In this document: positions 16,982 to 25,591 of the stretch, one piece after another
How positions within the stretch are numbered: position 1 is the stretch's first letter
Layout: each line of letters opens with the position of its first letter
DNA from: Paraburkholderia hiiakae
GTDB lineage: Bacteria; Pseudomonadota; Gammaproteobacteria; Burkholderiales; Burkholderiaceae
Reading direction: 5' to 3'
NCBI RefSeq assembly: GCF_904848665.1
Contig: NZ_CAJHCQ010000029.1
Coordinates: 17,348 to 81,347 of the forward strand
DNA: 64,000 nt
Notes under the pieces: model-generated
The model's database searches: none
Told to the model about the DNA's origin: nothing
Seen by the model: only the letters and a program-made list of their open reading frames with translations
Program-made: the position numbers and the translations under genes

Positions 16982-18072
16982 GCAACGTGGTGGATCCAGC
17001 CGAACGGGTCAGCAATTTTGCCGCGCTGAATACCGGTGAGCGTAGCGCGAATGCGTTGCGTGACAGGCCCTTCGCCGCCATCGCCGATCGTGAATTCGCC
17101 TGCTGCGTGACGAACCGCTCCGATCGCCGTCACAACTGCTGCCGTACCGCAGGCAAAGGCTTCCCTGACACGACCACTGATGGCATCGGCTTGCCATGTT
17201 TCGAATGCATAGGGTTCTTCGGAGACCACGATGCCTTCCCGTTTGGCCAGCTCGATGATGGAAGCACGCGTAATACCCGGCAAGATGGTGCCCGACAGCG
17301 GCGGTGTACGCAGAGAACCGTCGTCCATCACGAAGAACACGTTCATGCCACCCAGTTCTTCGATCCATTTGTGTTCCGCTGCGTCGAGGAACACGACCTG
17401 GTCACATCCGTTGGCCGACGCCTCTGTCTGGGCACTGAGGCCCGCGGCGTAGTTTCCGCCGCACTTCGCTGCGCCCGTGCCACCCAACGCAGCGCGCGTG
17501 TATCGATCGGACACCCAAACAGTGACTGCCGTCTTGCCCGCCTTGAAATATGGCCCCACCGGCGAGGCGATCACGCAGAACAGGTATTCGCTCGAGGCGC
17601 GCACACCGAGAAAAGTCTCCGTTGCAAACATGAAAGGCCGCAGGTACAAGCTGCCGTCACCTCCAGGAACCCAGTCCCTGTCGACCTTCACAAGCGATTC
17701 CACCGCCCCGACAAAGAGTGCATCGGGAAGTTCGGCCATGGACATCCGCTCTGCCGAGGCGCGAAAGCGCTTTGCATTCTCGAAGGGCCTGAAGAGCGAG
17801 ACTGAGTTGTCTTCGCCGCGATAGGCTTTCATGCCTTCAAAAATTTCCTGCGCGTAGTGCAGGACGGCGCAGGCAGGGTCGATCTGAAACGGCCGGCGCG
17901 CCTCGATTTTCGCGTCGTGCCAGCCGAGCGCACTAGTCCACCGGACAGTCGCCATGTGATCGGTGAACACACGACCGAACACCGGGTTGGCAATGCTCGC
18001 GACGATTTGATCGTGCGGGGTAGGTGTCGCGATGAGCGAAAAAGCAAACTGCATGGTTGATTCAGTATTCAT
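16978..18072 (-). CDS. ilvE: Branched-chain amino acid aminotransferase (class IV PLP)
   Basis: A 364-residue fold-type IV aminotransferase of the long (BCAT2-like) group. Motifs are LHYAQEIFEGMKAYRG, FRPFENAKRF, YLRPFMFATE, and the PLP lysine (about Lys203) in GTGAAKCGGNYAAGL, followed by IEELGGMNVFFV and SGTILPGITRASII. It interconverts Leu, Ile and Val with their 2-keto acids. ATG 18072 (MNTESTMQFAF) is preferred over an 83-residue longer frame that lacks conserved sequence. It lies 151 bases downstream of a short leuA, suggesting a paired role in making or channelling ketoisocaproate/leucine or a related chain-extended amino acid. Confidence 0.9.
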   Translation of the reverse strand: MNTESTMQFAFSLIATPTPHDQIVASIANPVFGRVFTDHMATVRWTSALGWHDAKIEARRPFQIDPACAVLHYAQEIFEGMKAYRGEDNSVSLFRPFENAKRFRASAERMSMAELPDALFVGAVESLVKVDRDWVPGGDGSLYLRPFMFATETFLGVRASSEYLFCVIASPVGPYFKAGKTAVTVWVSDRYTRAALGGTGAAKCGGNYAAGLSAQTEASANGCDQVVFLDAAEHKWIEELGGMNVFFVMDDGSLRTPPLSGTILPGITRASIIELAKREGIVVSEEPYAFETWQADAISGRVREAFACGTAAVVTAIGAVRHAAGEFTIGDGGEGPVTQRIRATLTGIQRGKIADPFGWIHHVA

Positions 18073-18223
18073 GGTTTTTCCGGGCAATGACGAGAAGGAT
18101 TCGCGGGGGCACGCAGGGTGAGAAACCAACACTATAAGCGTTCCCTGTGGCCCAGCCGATTGCACGCTCAAGAATGGCGCACGGAGAAGCGCGCGTCTAT
18201 CTTCAACGGGAATGACTTCGGGC

Positions 18224-19387
18224 TTATCTGGACGGCGTCCTTCGCGCCAGGGCGACCAGCTCGTTATCGGAAACGGTGGCCTCCTGATCAGCAAGCGCCT
18301 TGAAACGCATGAACGCTGCATTCAGTTGCGCATCGCCGTCTATCGTGACGCCCAACTCGTGCAGGCGTTGCCTGAAGGCGGTTCGACCGGAAAGTTTTCC
18401 GAGCACGATCCTGTTCGCGCTCCAGCCTACATCTTCCGCTCGCATGATTTCGTAGGTGTCGCGCGCCTTGAGCACGCCATCCTGATGAATGCCTGAAGCA
18501 TGCGCAAAGGCATTAGCGCCAACGACTGCCTTGTTCGGTTGAACCGCAAAGCCGGTAATTTCCGAGACCAACTGTGAAGTCGCGAGAATCTGGGTTGTAT
18601 CGACACGCACATCGAGGCCGAAATGATCTCGCCGGGTCTTGAGCGCCATGACGACTTCCTCGAGCGCCGTATTCCCTGCCCGCTCGCCAAGGCCGTTAAT
18701 CGCACACTCGATCTGCCTTGCGCCGCCTGATTTGACCGCGGTTAGAGAGTTCGCCACCGCAAGACCAAGATCATCGTGACAGTGCACCGAAAATACCGCC
18801 CGGTGTGAATTTGGAATGCGCTCGCGCAGTTCGCGGATCAGCGCTGCATAGCCTTCCGGAACGGCATAGCCGACCGTATCCGGTACATTAATTGTGGTCG
18901 CGCCTTCGTCGATTACGCCTTCCAGCACACGGCAAAGGAAGTCCATGTCGGAGCGGCTAGCGTCTTCCGGGGAGAACTCGACGTCATCGGTGAATTGACG
19001 CGCCTGACGCACTGCGCGCCGCGCTTGCTCATACACCTGGTCGGCGGACATGCGGAGTTTTTTCTCCATATGTAGCGCCGATGTTGCGATAAAGGTATGA
19101 ATGCGAAAACGACTGGCTGGCCGCAAAGCTTCGGCCGCACGGGAAATGTCACGCTCGTTCGCGCGGGCGAGAGAACAGATGACGCTGTCTTTCACCTCGC
19201 TTGCTATCGCACGCACTGCGTCGAAATCGCCATCCGAACTCGCTGCGAAACCTGCTTCGATGACGTCGACGCGCAGACGCTCTAGCTGCCTGGCGATGCG
19301 GAGTTTTTCTTCTTTTGTCATCGACGCACCCGGCGACTGCTCTCCGTCACGCAAGGTGGTATCGAAAATGATGAGTTTTTCAGTCAC
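18224..19387 (-). CDS. leuA: 2-isopropylmalate synthase, short form lacking the regulatory domain
   Basis: A 387-residue alpha-isopropylmalate/homocitrate synthase. The catalytic TIM barrel is complete: FDTTLRDGEQSPGASM at the start, GFAASSDGDFDAV, DDVEFSPEDASRSD, VPDTVGYAVP, VHCHDDLGLAVANSLTAV with the metal-binding HxH, and GLGERAGNTALEEVV. The linker subdomain GIHQDGVLK, NRIVLGKLSGRTAFRQRL follows. The chain stops at ALARRTPSR, about where the roughly 130-residue LeuA allosteric domain would begin. The start is GTG 19387 with CAGGAG upstream. Without that domain leucine feedback inhibition is probably absent. Homocitrate or citramalate-type specificity cannot be excluded, but the sequence looks closest to LeuA. 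Confidence 0.85.
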   Translation of the reverse strand: MTEKLIIFDTTLRDGEQSPGASMTKEEKLRIARQLERLRVDVIEAGFAASSDGDFDAVRAIASEVKDSVICSLARANERDISRAAEALRPASRFRIHTFIATSALHMEKKLRMSADQVYEQARRAVRQARQFTDDVEFSPEDASRSDMDFLCRVLEGVIDEGATTINVPDTVGYAVPEGYAALIRELRERIPNSHRAVFSVHCHDDLGLAVANSLTAVKSGGARQIECAINGLGERAGNTALEEVVMALKTRRDHFGLDVRVDTTQILATSQLVSEITGFAVQPNKAVVGANAFAHASGIHQDGVLKARDTYEIMRAEDVGWSANRIVLGKLSGRTAFRQRLHELGVTIDGDAQLNAAFMRFKALADQEATVSDNELVALARRTPSR

Positions 19388-19651
19388 GCCAGTCTCCTGT
19401 GGGGATCGGCCACTGCGTTGATCAGGGAAAGGGGGGTAACCCTTCCTGCCGGCCGGGACGCTGGATCACAGCGCCCGACCGTTCGCGATTATAGCCAACG
19501 ATATTTCAAATGAACCCAGGATCAACCCGCGACCTCGAAAGCCCGCTTAGGGGCGAATGCGCATCGCCACGCATCGGTCAGGACGCACCCGCCAGCCGCT
19601 ATCTACCGCTGCCGCATGGACCCGGCACGCGAGCTTTCCTCCCTGTACCCA

Positions 19652-19981
19652 TCAGTTGGCCGCGCGCAGTTTGTTGCGTACCGTTTTCACACCGCTGACC
19701 GCCGCCGCCGCGGAAGCAGCGGTTTGAATCGCCTCGGCATCTGGCACTCGGCCACTCAGCGTCACGACGCCGTCGCGAGCGCGTACCTTCACCTTACCCG
19801 CGTCGACGCCTGCCGTGCCGAGCGCCGCGCGCACGTCCGCCACCATCTGCTTGTCGCGCGCCGTGGCCGCGATGATCTCCGAAGCCGATTCCGGCGTGAG
19901 CGGCGAGCCGCCCTGCGCCCAGGCCGAGCCCGCCGCAAGCGTCAGCGCAATGGCAACCGTCAGGGTTCGCATGCGTTTCAT
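19652..19981 (-). CDS. Exported BON-domain protein (OsmY-like)
   Basis: A 109-residue protein with a clear signal peptide (MRTLTVAIALTLAAGSAWAQ) and a single BON domain: MVADVRAALGTAGVDAGKVKVRARDGVVTLSGRVPDAEAIQTA and VSGVKTVRNKL. BON domains associate with membranes or phospholipids; OsmY is a periplasmic stress chaperone. It lies 71 bases downstream of the avidin-like gene on the same strand and may be separate. Confidence 0.85.
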   Translation of the reverse strand: MKRMRTLTVAIALTLAAGSAWAQGGSPLTPESASEIIAATARDKQMVADVRAALGTAGVDAGKVKVRARDGVVTLSGRVPDAEAIQTAASAAAAVSGVKTVRNKLRAAN

Positions 19982-20052
19982 GTGGGTGTTCTCCTCGTGG
20001 TGTGTCTATCGTTGTTCAAAGAGCGATGCTTTCACACTGCAATCGGTTGGCA

Positions 20053-20868
20053 TCACGTTACGCTGCACGCCCGCTCGACGAACTCGACCGCCAGCGTCTC
20101 GCGCGCAACCGAGACGCCCGCATAGCGATTGCCATGCGCAACGGCTCGCGCGGTGAAGCGCTCCAGTGTCGCCTGCCTCGCGTGGCAGTCGAAGAAGCCG
20201 CCCACACCGATCGCCCGCATACGTCCGTCGGGCGCCCGCTCGAGCGCGGTCAGCGCAACGCTCTGCAGTTCACGATCCGGCGAAGGGTCGGTAAAGCCCA
20301 ATAGCACGAGTTGCGCGCCGTCACGTGTCGTGAGCGTTCCACTCACTGTGCCGAACTCGTTGTACGTGTAGTCCATGGACTCGATCCAGCCGTTCTGCAC
20401 GCCGCGCATCCCGACTGCCGAGCGCGAGGAAACCTGCGGCACCGCTGCGCGGACAGCGGGAACTGGCCCGGTCATGCGATCGAATGTCAACGTTTCGGAG
20501 TACACACCAGGTTCGCCCAGTTCGACCGCGTCGAATGGGCCGGACGCAACCAGTCCGTGCAACACCTGCAGATGCGTGCCCGCATATAAAACGCCTGCCA
20601 TGACCGAAACCCAATGCCAGCCCGGGTCGATCACGTCGCTATCGAGCGGACGCCATTGCACCGCGAGCGCGAACGGCCGGTTGCCGTCGTGCGCCTCGCC
20701 TATCCACCCCGAGGCGGGATACGTCCCCGTCGCGCCCGTTTCCGAGCGGTACGTGCCGCTCACGCGCCCGTCCGCCTCGTGCTGCGCGATCTCGAGCAGC
20801 GATCCATACTGGTTGCGCCACGTCCCGAGTCCCGGCGCGTGCTGCATTTGCTGAGCATTGGACGTCAT
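20053..20868 (-). CDS. Avidin/streptavidin-like domain protein
   Basis: A 271-residue protein. Residues about 12-90 look like an avidin barrel: LGTWRNQYGSLLEIAQ, GRVSGTYRSETGATGTYPASGWIG, FALAVQWRP and the Trp-rich GWHWVSVMAGVLY. These match the strand order GTWYNQLGS, LTGTYES and GWTVAWKN of avidins. The C-terminal half (VQNGWIESMDYTYNEFGTVSGTL, LVLLGFTDPSPD) may be a second, more divergent beta-barrel. There is no signal peptide, unlike classical avidins. The start overlaps the stop of the MFS gene (ATGA), so it is the last gene of the hydantoin-type operon. Biotin binding is unproven; a related small-molecule ligand is equally possible. Confidence 0.65.
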   Translation of the reverse strand: MTSNAQQMQHAPGLGTWRNQYGSLLEIAQHEADGRVSGTYRSETGATGTYPASGWIGEAHDGNRPFALAVQWRPLDSDVIDPGWHWVSVMAGVLYAGTHLQVLHGLVASGPFDAVELGEPGVYSETLTFDRMTGPVPAVRAAVPQVSSRSAVGMRGVQNGWIESMDYTYNEFGTVSGTLTTRDGAQLVLLGFTDPSPDRELQSVALTALERAPDGRMRAIGVGGFFDCHARQATLERFTARAVAHGNRYAGVSVARETLAVEFVERACSVT

Positions 20869-22286
20869 GCGAGTTCCTTGCCTTCCGTCTCTGGCAGCAT
20901 CAACGCGAGCAGCACCGTGACGACGAGAAAGAGATTGATGAAGGTGGTCGTCATATTGAACGACGATCCACGCGCCACGAGAAAGCCGATAAAAGTCGGC
21001 GCGGCGAAGTTGGCGAGCCGCTGCGCGAGAATGGCCCAGCTATAGCCGATCGTGCGCAGCCGCGTCGTGTACATCTCGGCTACCCACGTATCCCAAACGC
21101 CCCACGCGCCGAGGCTGAAGAACGCGAGTGCGAAGTTGCTGGAGTACAGCGCACCCTGCGTTTGCGCATTGGCGAAAACATAGCCGGCGACGGCCGAAAG
21201 CGCCACGTACGCGATCATCACTTTTTTGCGCCCGAAACGCCCGGTGAGGAACGACGCGCTGATGTAGCCCGGAATCATGCATAGGGCCGAGAGCGCGATA
21301 AAGCCATAGCTTTGCGGCAAGCTCAGTCCGCGCTGCTGGAGCAGCGTGGGAAGCCAGGTCTGCAGCCCCCAGTAGCCCCAGGCAAACGTGAAGTTGATGC
21401 ACACCTGCAGGATCGTCATGAAGAAGGTGCGCCCCGCGAAAAGGTCGCGCCAGACGCTGCGCACGACGGCCTCCACATGCAGCGTGTGGTCAGGCGCGAT
21501 CTGTGTCGCGCCTCGGCTCAGACGTGCAATCGCCGCGCGCGCCTCTTCCTGCCGCCCTGTAGCGGCAAGCCAGTACGGTGACTCCGGCACCCAGCGCGCG
21601 ACCACGAGCGCCCAGCAGGCTGCCACCGAACTCACGCCGATTACCCACCGCCAGCCGAACGGCATCAGCCAGATCGTCGCGCACACGGCGAGGATCATGC
21701 CGATGGGCCAGCCCGCCGCGAGATAGACCGTGAACGGGCCACGCTTGGGCACGGGCAGCAGTTCCTCGAAGTACGGGAACGTCACGACGAGCATGCCCGC
21801 AGCAACGATGCCCGACAAGAGCCGCGTGGCGTAAAGCGTGGCGTAGTCAGGTGAGAACGCACTCGCCGTGGAGACTACGCCATATATCACGAGGCTCCAG
21901 ATAATCGAGCGCTTGCGGCCGAGACGCTCCGATAGCGGCCCCCAGAAAATCGACCCGATACCCATGCCCACGAAGATCGCTCCAATCAGGTTGCCGATCG
22001 CGACGGGCCCGAGATTGAAGTCGTGCGAGATGAGCGGCGAACTGTAGACGATGATCATCATCTCCCACGCCTCGATCACGAACACGAAGAAGAGCGCCAG
22101 ACAGCTCTTCAGATGCTCTCGTGTGAGCGGCAATGTTTCGAACACCTTGCCAACTGGAATCGCTGTGGGCGAAGATGGACGTGCGCGATGGCGCTCGCTC
22201 TCGTCGAAGCCAGGCACGTCCGCTGCGATGCCCGCCGCGAGGGCTGACTGCAACGCGGCGCGTGCGTCCTGCGAAGAATGCGTCAT
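20865..22286 (-). CDS. MFS transporter (sugar/aromatic-acid porter type)
   Basis: A 473-residue major facilitator with 12 predicted membrane segments. The family loop motif GPLSERLGRKRSII follows segment 2, ESPYWLAATGRQEEA closes segment 6, and GRFGRKKVMI is the second-half copy. ATG 22286 (MTHSSQDARAAL) follows GAGGAA. The long N-terminal cytoplasmic stretch (about 65 residues) is unusual but ordinary for this subgroup. Lying between the racemase and avidin-like genes, it most likely imports the hydantoin- or lactam-like substrate of the locus. Confidence 0.85.
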   Translation of the reverse strand: MTHSSQDARAALQSALAAGIAADVPGFDESERHRARPSSPTAIPVGKVFETLPLTREHLKSCLALFFVFVIEAWEMMIIVYSSPLISHDFNLGPVAIGNLIGAIFVGMGIGSIFWGPLSERLGRKRSIIWSLVIYGVVSTASAFSPDYATLYATRLLSGIVAAGMLVVTFPYFEELLPVPKRGPFTVYLAAGWPIGMILAVCATIWLMPFGWRWVIGVSSVAACWALVVARWVPESPYWLAATGRQEEARAAIARLSRGATQIAPDHTLHVEAVVRSVWRDLFAGRTFFMTILQVCINFTFAWGYWGLQTWLPTLLQQRGLSLPQSYGFIALSALCMIPGYISASFLTGRFGRKKVMIAYVALSAVAGYVFANAQTQGALYSSNFALAFFSLGAWGVWDTWVAEMYTTRLRTIGYSWAILAQRLANFAAPTFIGFLVARGSSFNMTTTFINLFLVVTVLLALMLPETEGKELA

Positions 22287-22321
22287 GATTTCCTCTGTCG
22301 ATATGAGTTGGTGGACGCCCG

Positions 22322-23140
22322 TCAGCACGTCACGACGTCGCCAAGCGGCGCGGGCCCCGCGAACAGGCCGAAATCACGCAACTCGCTTTCCGGCGGGGGC
22401 TCGCAACTCCATACGCGCGAAGGTTGCCAGCCGAACTGGCGCTTGTACTGCGCGAGCGATTCAGCGAGCTTGAATGCGGCCACGACCGGATCGATCACGG
22501 GCACGCCCACGGCCTGCTGAACGGCGTCGAAGAAGCCGAACTCGATCGTGCAGCCCAGAATCACCGCCTCGGCGCGATCTAGCTCCACGGCGCGCCGCGC
22601 TTCTTCGATGATGCGCGCACGCGTATGCGCCGGATCGGTCTGAAAATCGTTCACGCCCATCGCGAGCGAACGCATCGACGCGAGACGATCCAGCATGCCG
22701 TAGCCGCGAATGCGCTCGCGCATCTGCTCGACCCACTTTTCGCGCCCCACGATCACCGAAAAGCGGTTGGCCAGGTTGGCGGCGATCTGCAAACTCGCCT
22801 GGCATGGACCGACCACGATCGTCTGCGCCGAGATTTCACGTGCCGCTTCGAGCGAGGGATCGTAGAAGCACCCGATCACCATCGCATCGATCCCCTGCAC
22901 GCCGGCGTCGCGCGCAACATGGACCGTCTTTTCCTCGATCAGCGCCTCGTAGGCGCGGTACTCCAGATGCGTTGGCGTGGGCATCAGGTCGAGCGACGCC
23001 ACTTCCACCGTCGTCGTTGGCTGTTTGATGGCGTGCAGCATCTGCGCGATGGGACGATTCCACGTGGCCACGCCCACAGGATTGAGCCAGCGCACCGAAA
23101 CCGGTACGTCCACCGGTTCGCCCTTGAACGAATTGCTCAT
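22322..23140 (-). CDS. Asp/Glu/hydantoin racemase family protein
   Basis: A 272-residue protein starting at ATG 23140 (MSNSFKGEPV) after AAGGAG. The two catalytic cysteines of the family are in place: VIGCFYDPSLEAAREI in the first half and EAVILGCTIEFGFFDAV in the second. RWLNPVG near the start and VPVIDPVVAAFKLAESL also fit. Hydantoin racemases interconvert D- and L-5-substituted hydantoins so that a stereospecific hydantoinase can use both. Its place among hyuA/hyuB supports this; aspartate or allantoin-type racemase is an alternative. Confidence 0.85.
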   Translation of the reverse strand: MSNSFKGEPVDVPVSVRWLNPVGVATWNRPIAQMLHAIKQPTTTVEVASLDLMPTPTHLEYRAYEALIEEKTVHVARDAGVQGIDAMVIGCFYDPSLEAAREISAQTIVVGPCQASLQIAANLANRFSVIVGREKWVEQMRERIRGYGMLDRLASMRSLAMGVNDFQTDPAHTRARIIEEARRAVELDRAEAVILGCTIEFGFFDAVQQAVGVPVIDPVVAAFKLAESLAQYKRQFGWQPSRVWSCEPPPESELRDFGLFAGPAPLGDVVTC

Positions 23141-23195
23141 TGCACAACTCCTTGCTTGAATAAAGCATCTGCGAACTGCGAAAGGTGCAGTTGCG

Positions 23196-24083
23196 TTACA
23201 GGTATTTAACGAGCGCCATCGTGAACGAGACCGATCGGTGCAGGTTCGACGACGTGTAGTAATCGAAGTTGAGATTGCCTGAGATATAAATGCCGTATTT
23301 CGCGAGACCGTAATAACTGAACGCCGGGCCGATCTTGCCTTCACGCATTTCCTCGAAATCGGAGCCCGCCGCGCTATAGATGCTGTACGCGTGGTGCAGG
23401 CCAACGAAGAGGTCGTCGCGCACCTGGTAGCCGCCCGCGATGTCGAGGAGCGTCATGCTGAGGCCGCCGCGCAGATGCTCCACCTGACCGTTGCCGATGT
23501 CTGTCGCGTTGAGGTTGCGCGTCGCGTAGGTCAGTTCGACAGGATTGATCGTCACGCCGATGCGCCCAATCTGGATGTAGTTGTTGACGTTGAAGCTGTA
23601 CGAATACTGGTTTGCCCCGGCCCCGAAGCCTGCGCTTTTCGTGCTGCCGTTGGGGAACGTGACCGTGAATGTGGGGCTCGTCCAGAATGTCTTGTAGCCG
23701 GGCGTACCCACGGGCTGGTCGGGCACGATCACGTTGTAGTAGTACTCGATGCCGATATTCGGATACGCGCCCCCGAAGCCGCTTGCGCCAGGCGCACCGT
23801 GCGTGTTCGCATAGCCCACCGAGCCGTTGATCCAGAACTCGAACTGATCGCGATGCGTGCCAGTGAAGCCCGTCTCGGTGAAATACGCCGGGTTAAATGA
23901 CGAGTAGATCTGGTTGGAATTCGGGCTCGTGTGCTGGAACGCCGGGAACGCTTCGAGCGCCCATGAGTTCGGCGCGCCCGCCTGGCCGTAGCCGATGAAT
24001 TCGTCGGCGCAAGCCGGCAACGCGGCACCTGCAAAAAGAGTCAGACCGGCAGCACCGATCGCCAACCTACGCCCCACTTTCAT
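23196..24083 (-). CDS. Outer-membrane beta-barrel protein, SphA/phenol-MetA family
   Basis: A 295-residue exported protein. The signal peptide is MKVGRRLAIGAAGLTLFAGAALPACA. The mature part has alternating polar/aromatic strands (QFEFWINGSVGYAN, NIGIEYYYNV, YSYSFNVNNYIQIGRIGVTINPVELTYATRN, GNLNFDYYTSSNLHRSVSFTMALVKYL) typical of the MetA-pathway-of-phenol-degradation outer-membrane family. Those proteins are thought to pass hydrophobic substrates. A short hairpin (TGCCGC-TTAC-GCGGCA, 24140-24155) lies between it and the peptidase gene. It likely supplies outer-membrane entry for the locus substrate. Confidence 0.8.
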   Translation of the reverse strand: MKVGRRLAIGAAGLTLFAGAALPACADEFIGYGQAGAPNSWALEAFPAFQHTSPNSNQIYSSFNPAYFTETGFTGTHRDQFEFWINGSVGYANTHGAPGASGFGGAYPNIGIEYYYNVIVPDQPVGTPGYKTFWTSPTFTVTFPNGSTKSAGFGAGANQYSYSFNVNNYIQIGRIGVTINPVELTYATRNLNATDIGNGQVEHLRGGLSMTLLDIAGGYQVRDDLFVGLHHAYSIYSAAGSDFEEMREGKIGPAFSYYGLAKYGIYISGNLNFDYYTSSNLHRSVSFTMALVKYL

Positions 24084-24161
24084 GCTAATCCCCTGTCCGT
24101 TTCATTTGATACGCAATCCTGATTAACCGTCTGTCTCCATGCCGCTTACGCGGCAGGACGT

Positions 24162-25550
24162 TCAGTCCGCCATCGCCGCTTCGATTTCGCTCACGGTCTT
24201 CGGTGTCGGCCGGCCCATCACGCGCGCCCCCGTTGCCGTGATCTCGATTTCGTCTTCGACACGCATGCCGCCCAGCCCCACGTAAGTGCGCAGCTTCGCG
24301 TAGTCGATCAGCCCCTCATGGCGCTTTTCCGCAGCCCAGCGCTCGATCAACGCCTCGATAAAATAGATGCCGGGCTCAACCGTGAGGACCATCCCTTCCT
24401 TGAGCGGCTTGCCCATGCGCAGACTGCGCAGACCGAACTGGGCGCTGCGTGGCGTTTGTGCGTCGTAGCCCACGCGGTCCTCGCCGTAAGACTCCATATC
24501 GTGAACGTCGAGGCCAAGCTGGTGCCCGAGACCGTGCGGAAAGACGACCGCGTATGCGCCCGACGAGACGACGTCGGAAACGGAGCCCTTGAAAATCCCC
24601 ATCTGCACCATGCCGTCGGCAAGATGCGTGACGGCCGCGCGATGTACGTCCGCGTAGCGCACGCCTGGGCGCGAGCCGCGAATACCGATGTCTTGCGCCT
24701 CGAGCAGGAGCGTATATAGCTCCGTCTGGCGCGCATTGAATCGCCCGCTCACCGGCAGCGTGCGTGTGATGTCGCTCGCGTAGCCGAGTGGGCTCGTCGC
24801 ACCCGAGTCGTTGACGACCAGGTCACCCGGCTCGAGACGTCCGCCGTAGTTGAAGTTATGCAGGATGTCGCCGCGCTTCGTGAACACGGATTGATAGGCT
24901 TCCAGCACGCCGTGTTGCGCCAACACCTCGTGCATCCGCGCAAGGCCTTCGCGCTCACCGGCGCCGGGGCGCACAGCGCGCATCGCCGCGCGATGCATTG
25001 CGTCGGTGACCGCGAGTGCGGATTCGATCTGCGCGATCTCCTCCGCGCCCTTGAGTTCGCGAAGCGCGACGACCGCATCGATCAGCGCCGCCGAGGCGCG
25101 CGTCGCCACTTCCTGAGGCGTACAGCCAATGAGCCGGCCAATTTCGAGCGTCGTTGCGGCACGATACGGCGGCAGAAAATGCACGGTACGACCGTCGCGC
25201 CGCGCATGGTCGAGCGCGGCTTGCAGCGCCGCGTAGCCGCGCACCGTCCGGCAGCCCGCCCGCTCGCATTCGCTCGCGAGCGAGGGTGTTTTGCCGAGCC
25301 AGATCTCGTCGTCGAGCGTAGCGTCGTCGCCGAACACGATGTCTTCGCCGCTCTCCAGATCGAGCCACGCAGCAAGCCCCGGGCGATTGATACCGAAGAA
25401 GTAGCGAAACGTCGCGTCCTGCCGGAACGGATGCACGTTATGCGCGAAATTGATTGGCGCGTCGACATTCCCCGGCATCAGCGCGATACCCGAGCGAAGC
25501 CTTTCGCGCAGCGCCTTGCGTCGCGCGACATAGATGCTTTCTGCAAACAT
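24162..25550 (-). CDS. M24B metallopeptidase (Xaa-Pro aminopeptidase type)
   Basis: A 462-residue aminopeptidase P-like enzyme. The N-terminal creatinase-like domain includes YFFGINRPGLAAWLDL. The pita-bread catalytic domain carries the five metal ligands in DLVVNDSGATSPLGYASDITRTLP, HGLGHQLGLDVHD, VEPGIYFI and RVEDEIEIT. It removes an N-terminal residue next to proline or cleaves related amide bonds. ATG 25550 (MFAESIYVARRK) is preferred. It lies between hyuB and the barrel protein, so it may finish hydrolysis of an N-carbamoyl or peptide product of the hydantoinase. Confidence 0.9.
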   Translation of the reverse strand: MFAESIYVARRKALRERLRSGIALMPGNVDAPINFAHNVHPFRQDATFRYFFGINRPGLAAWLDLESGEDIVFGDDATLDDEIWLGKTPSLASECERAGCRTVRGYAALQAALDHARRDGRTVHFLPPYRAATTLEIGRLIGCTPQEVATRASAALIDAVVALRELKGAEEIAQIESALAVTDAMHRAAMRAVRPGAGEREGLARMHEVLAQHGVLEAYQSVFTKRGDILHNFNYGGRLEPGDLVVNDSGATSPLGYASDITRTLPVSGRFNARQTELYTLLLEAQDIGIRGSRPGVRYADVHRAAVTHLADGMVQMGIFKGSVSDVVSSGAYAVVFPHGLGHQLGLDVHDMESYGEDRVGYDAQTPRSAQFGLRSLRMGKPLKEGMVLTVEPGIYFIEALIERWAAEKRHEGLIDYAKLRTYVGLGGMRVEDEIEITATGARVMGRPTPKTVSEIEAAMAD

Positions 25551-25591
25551 AAGGAAATCCTGGGTCGTGTTGCGATGATTCAATGCGGCGG

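Noticed and set aside
24140..24155. Hairpin TGCCGC-TTAC-GCGGCA as a terminator between the peptidase and barrel genes
   Set aside because: No U-run on either strand and the flanking genes appear co-transcribed; at most an mRNA structure.
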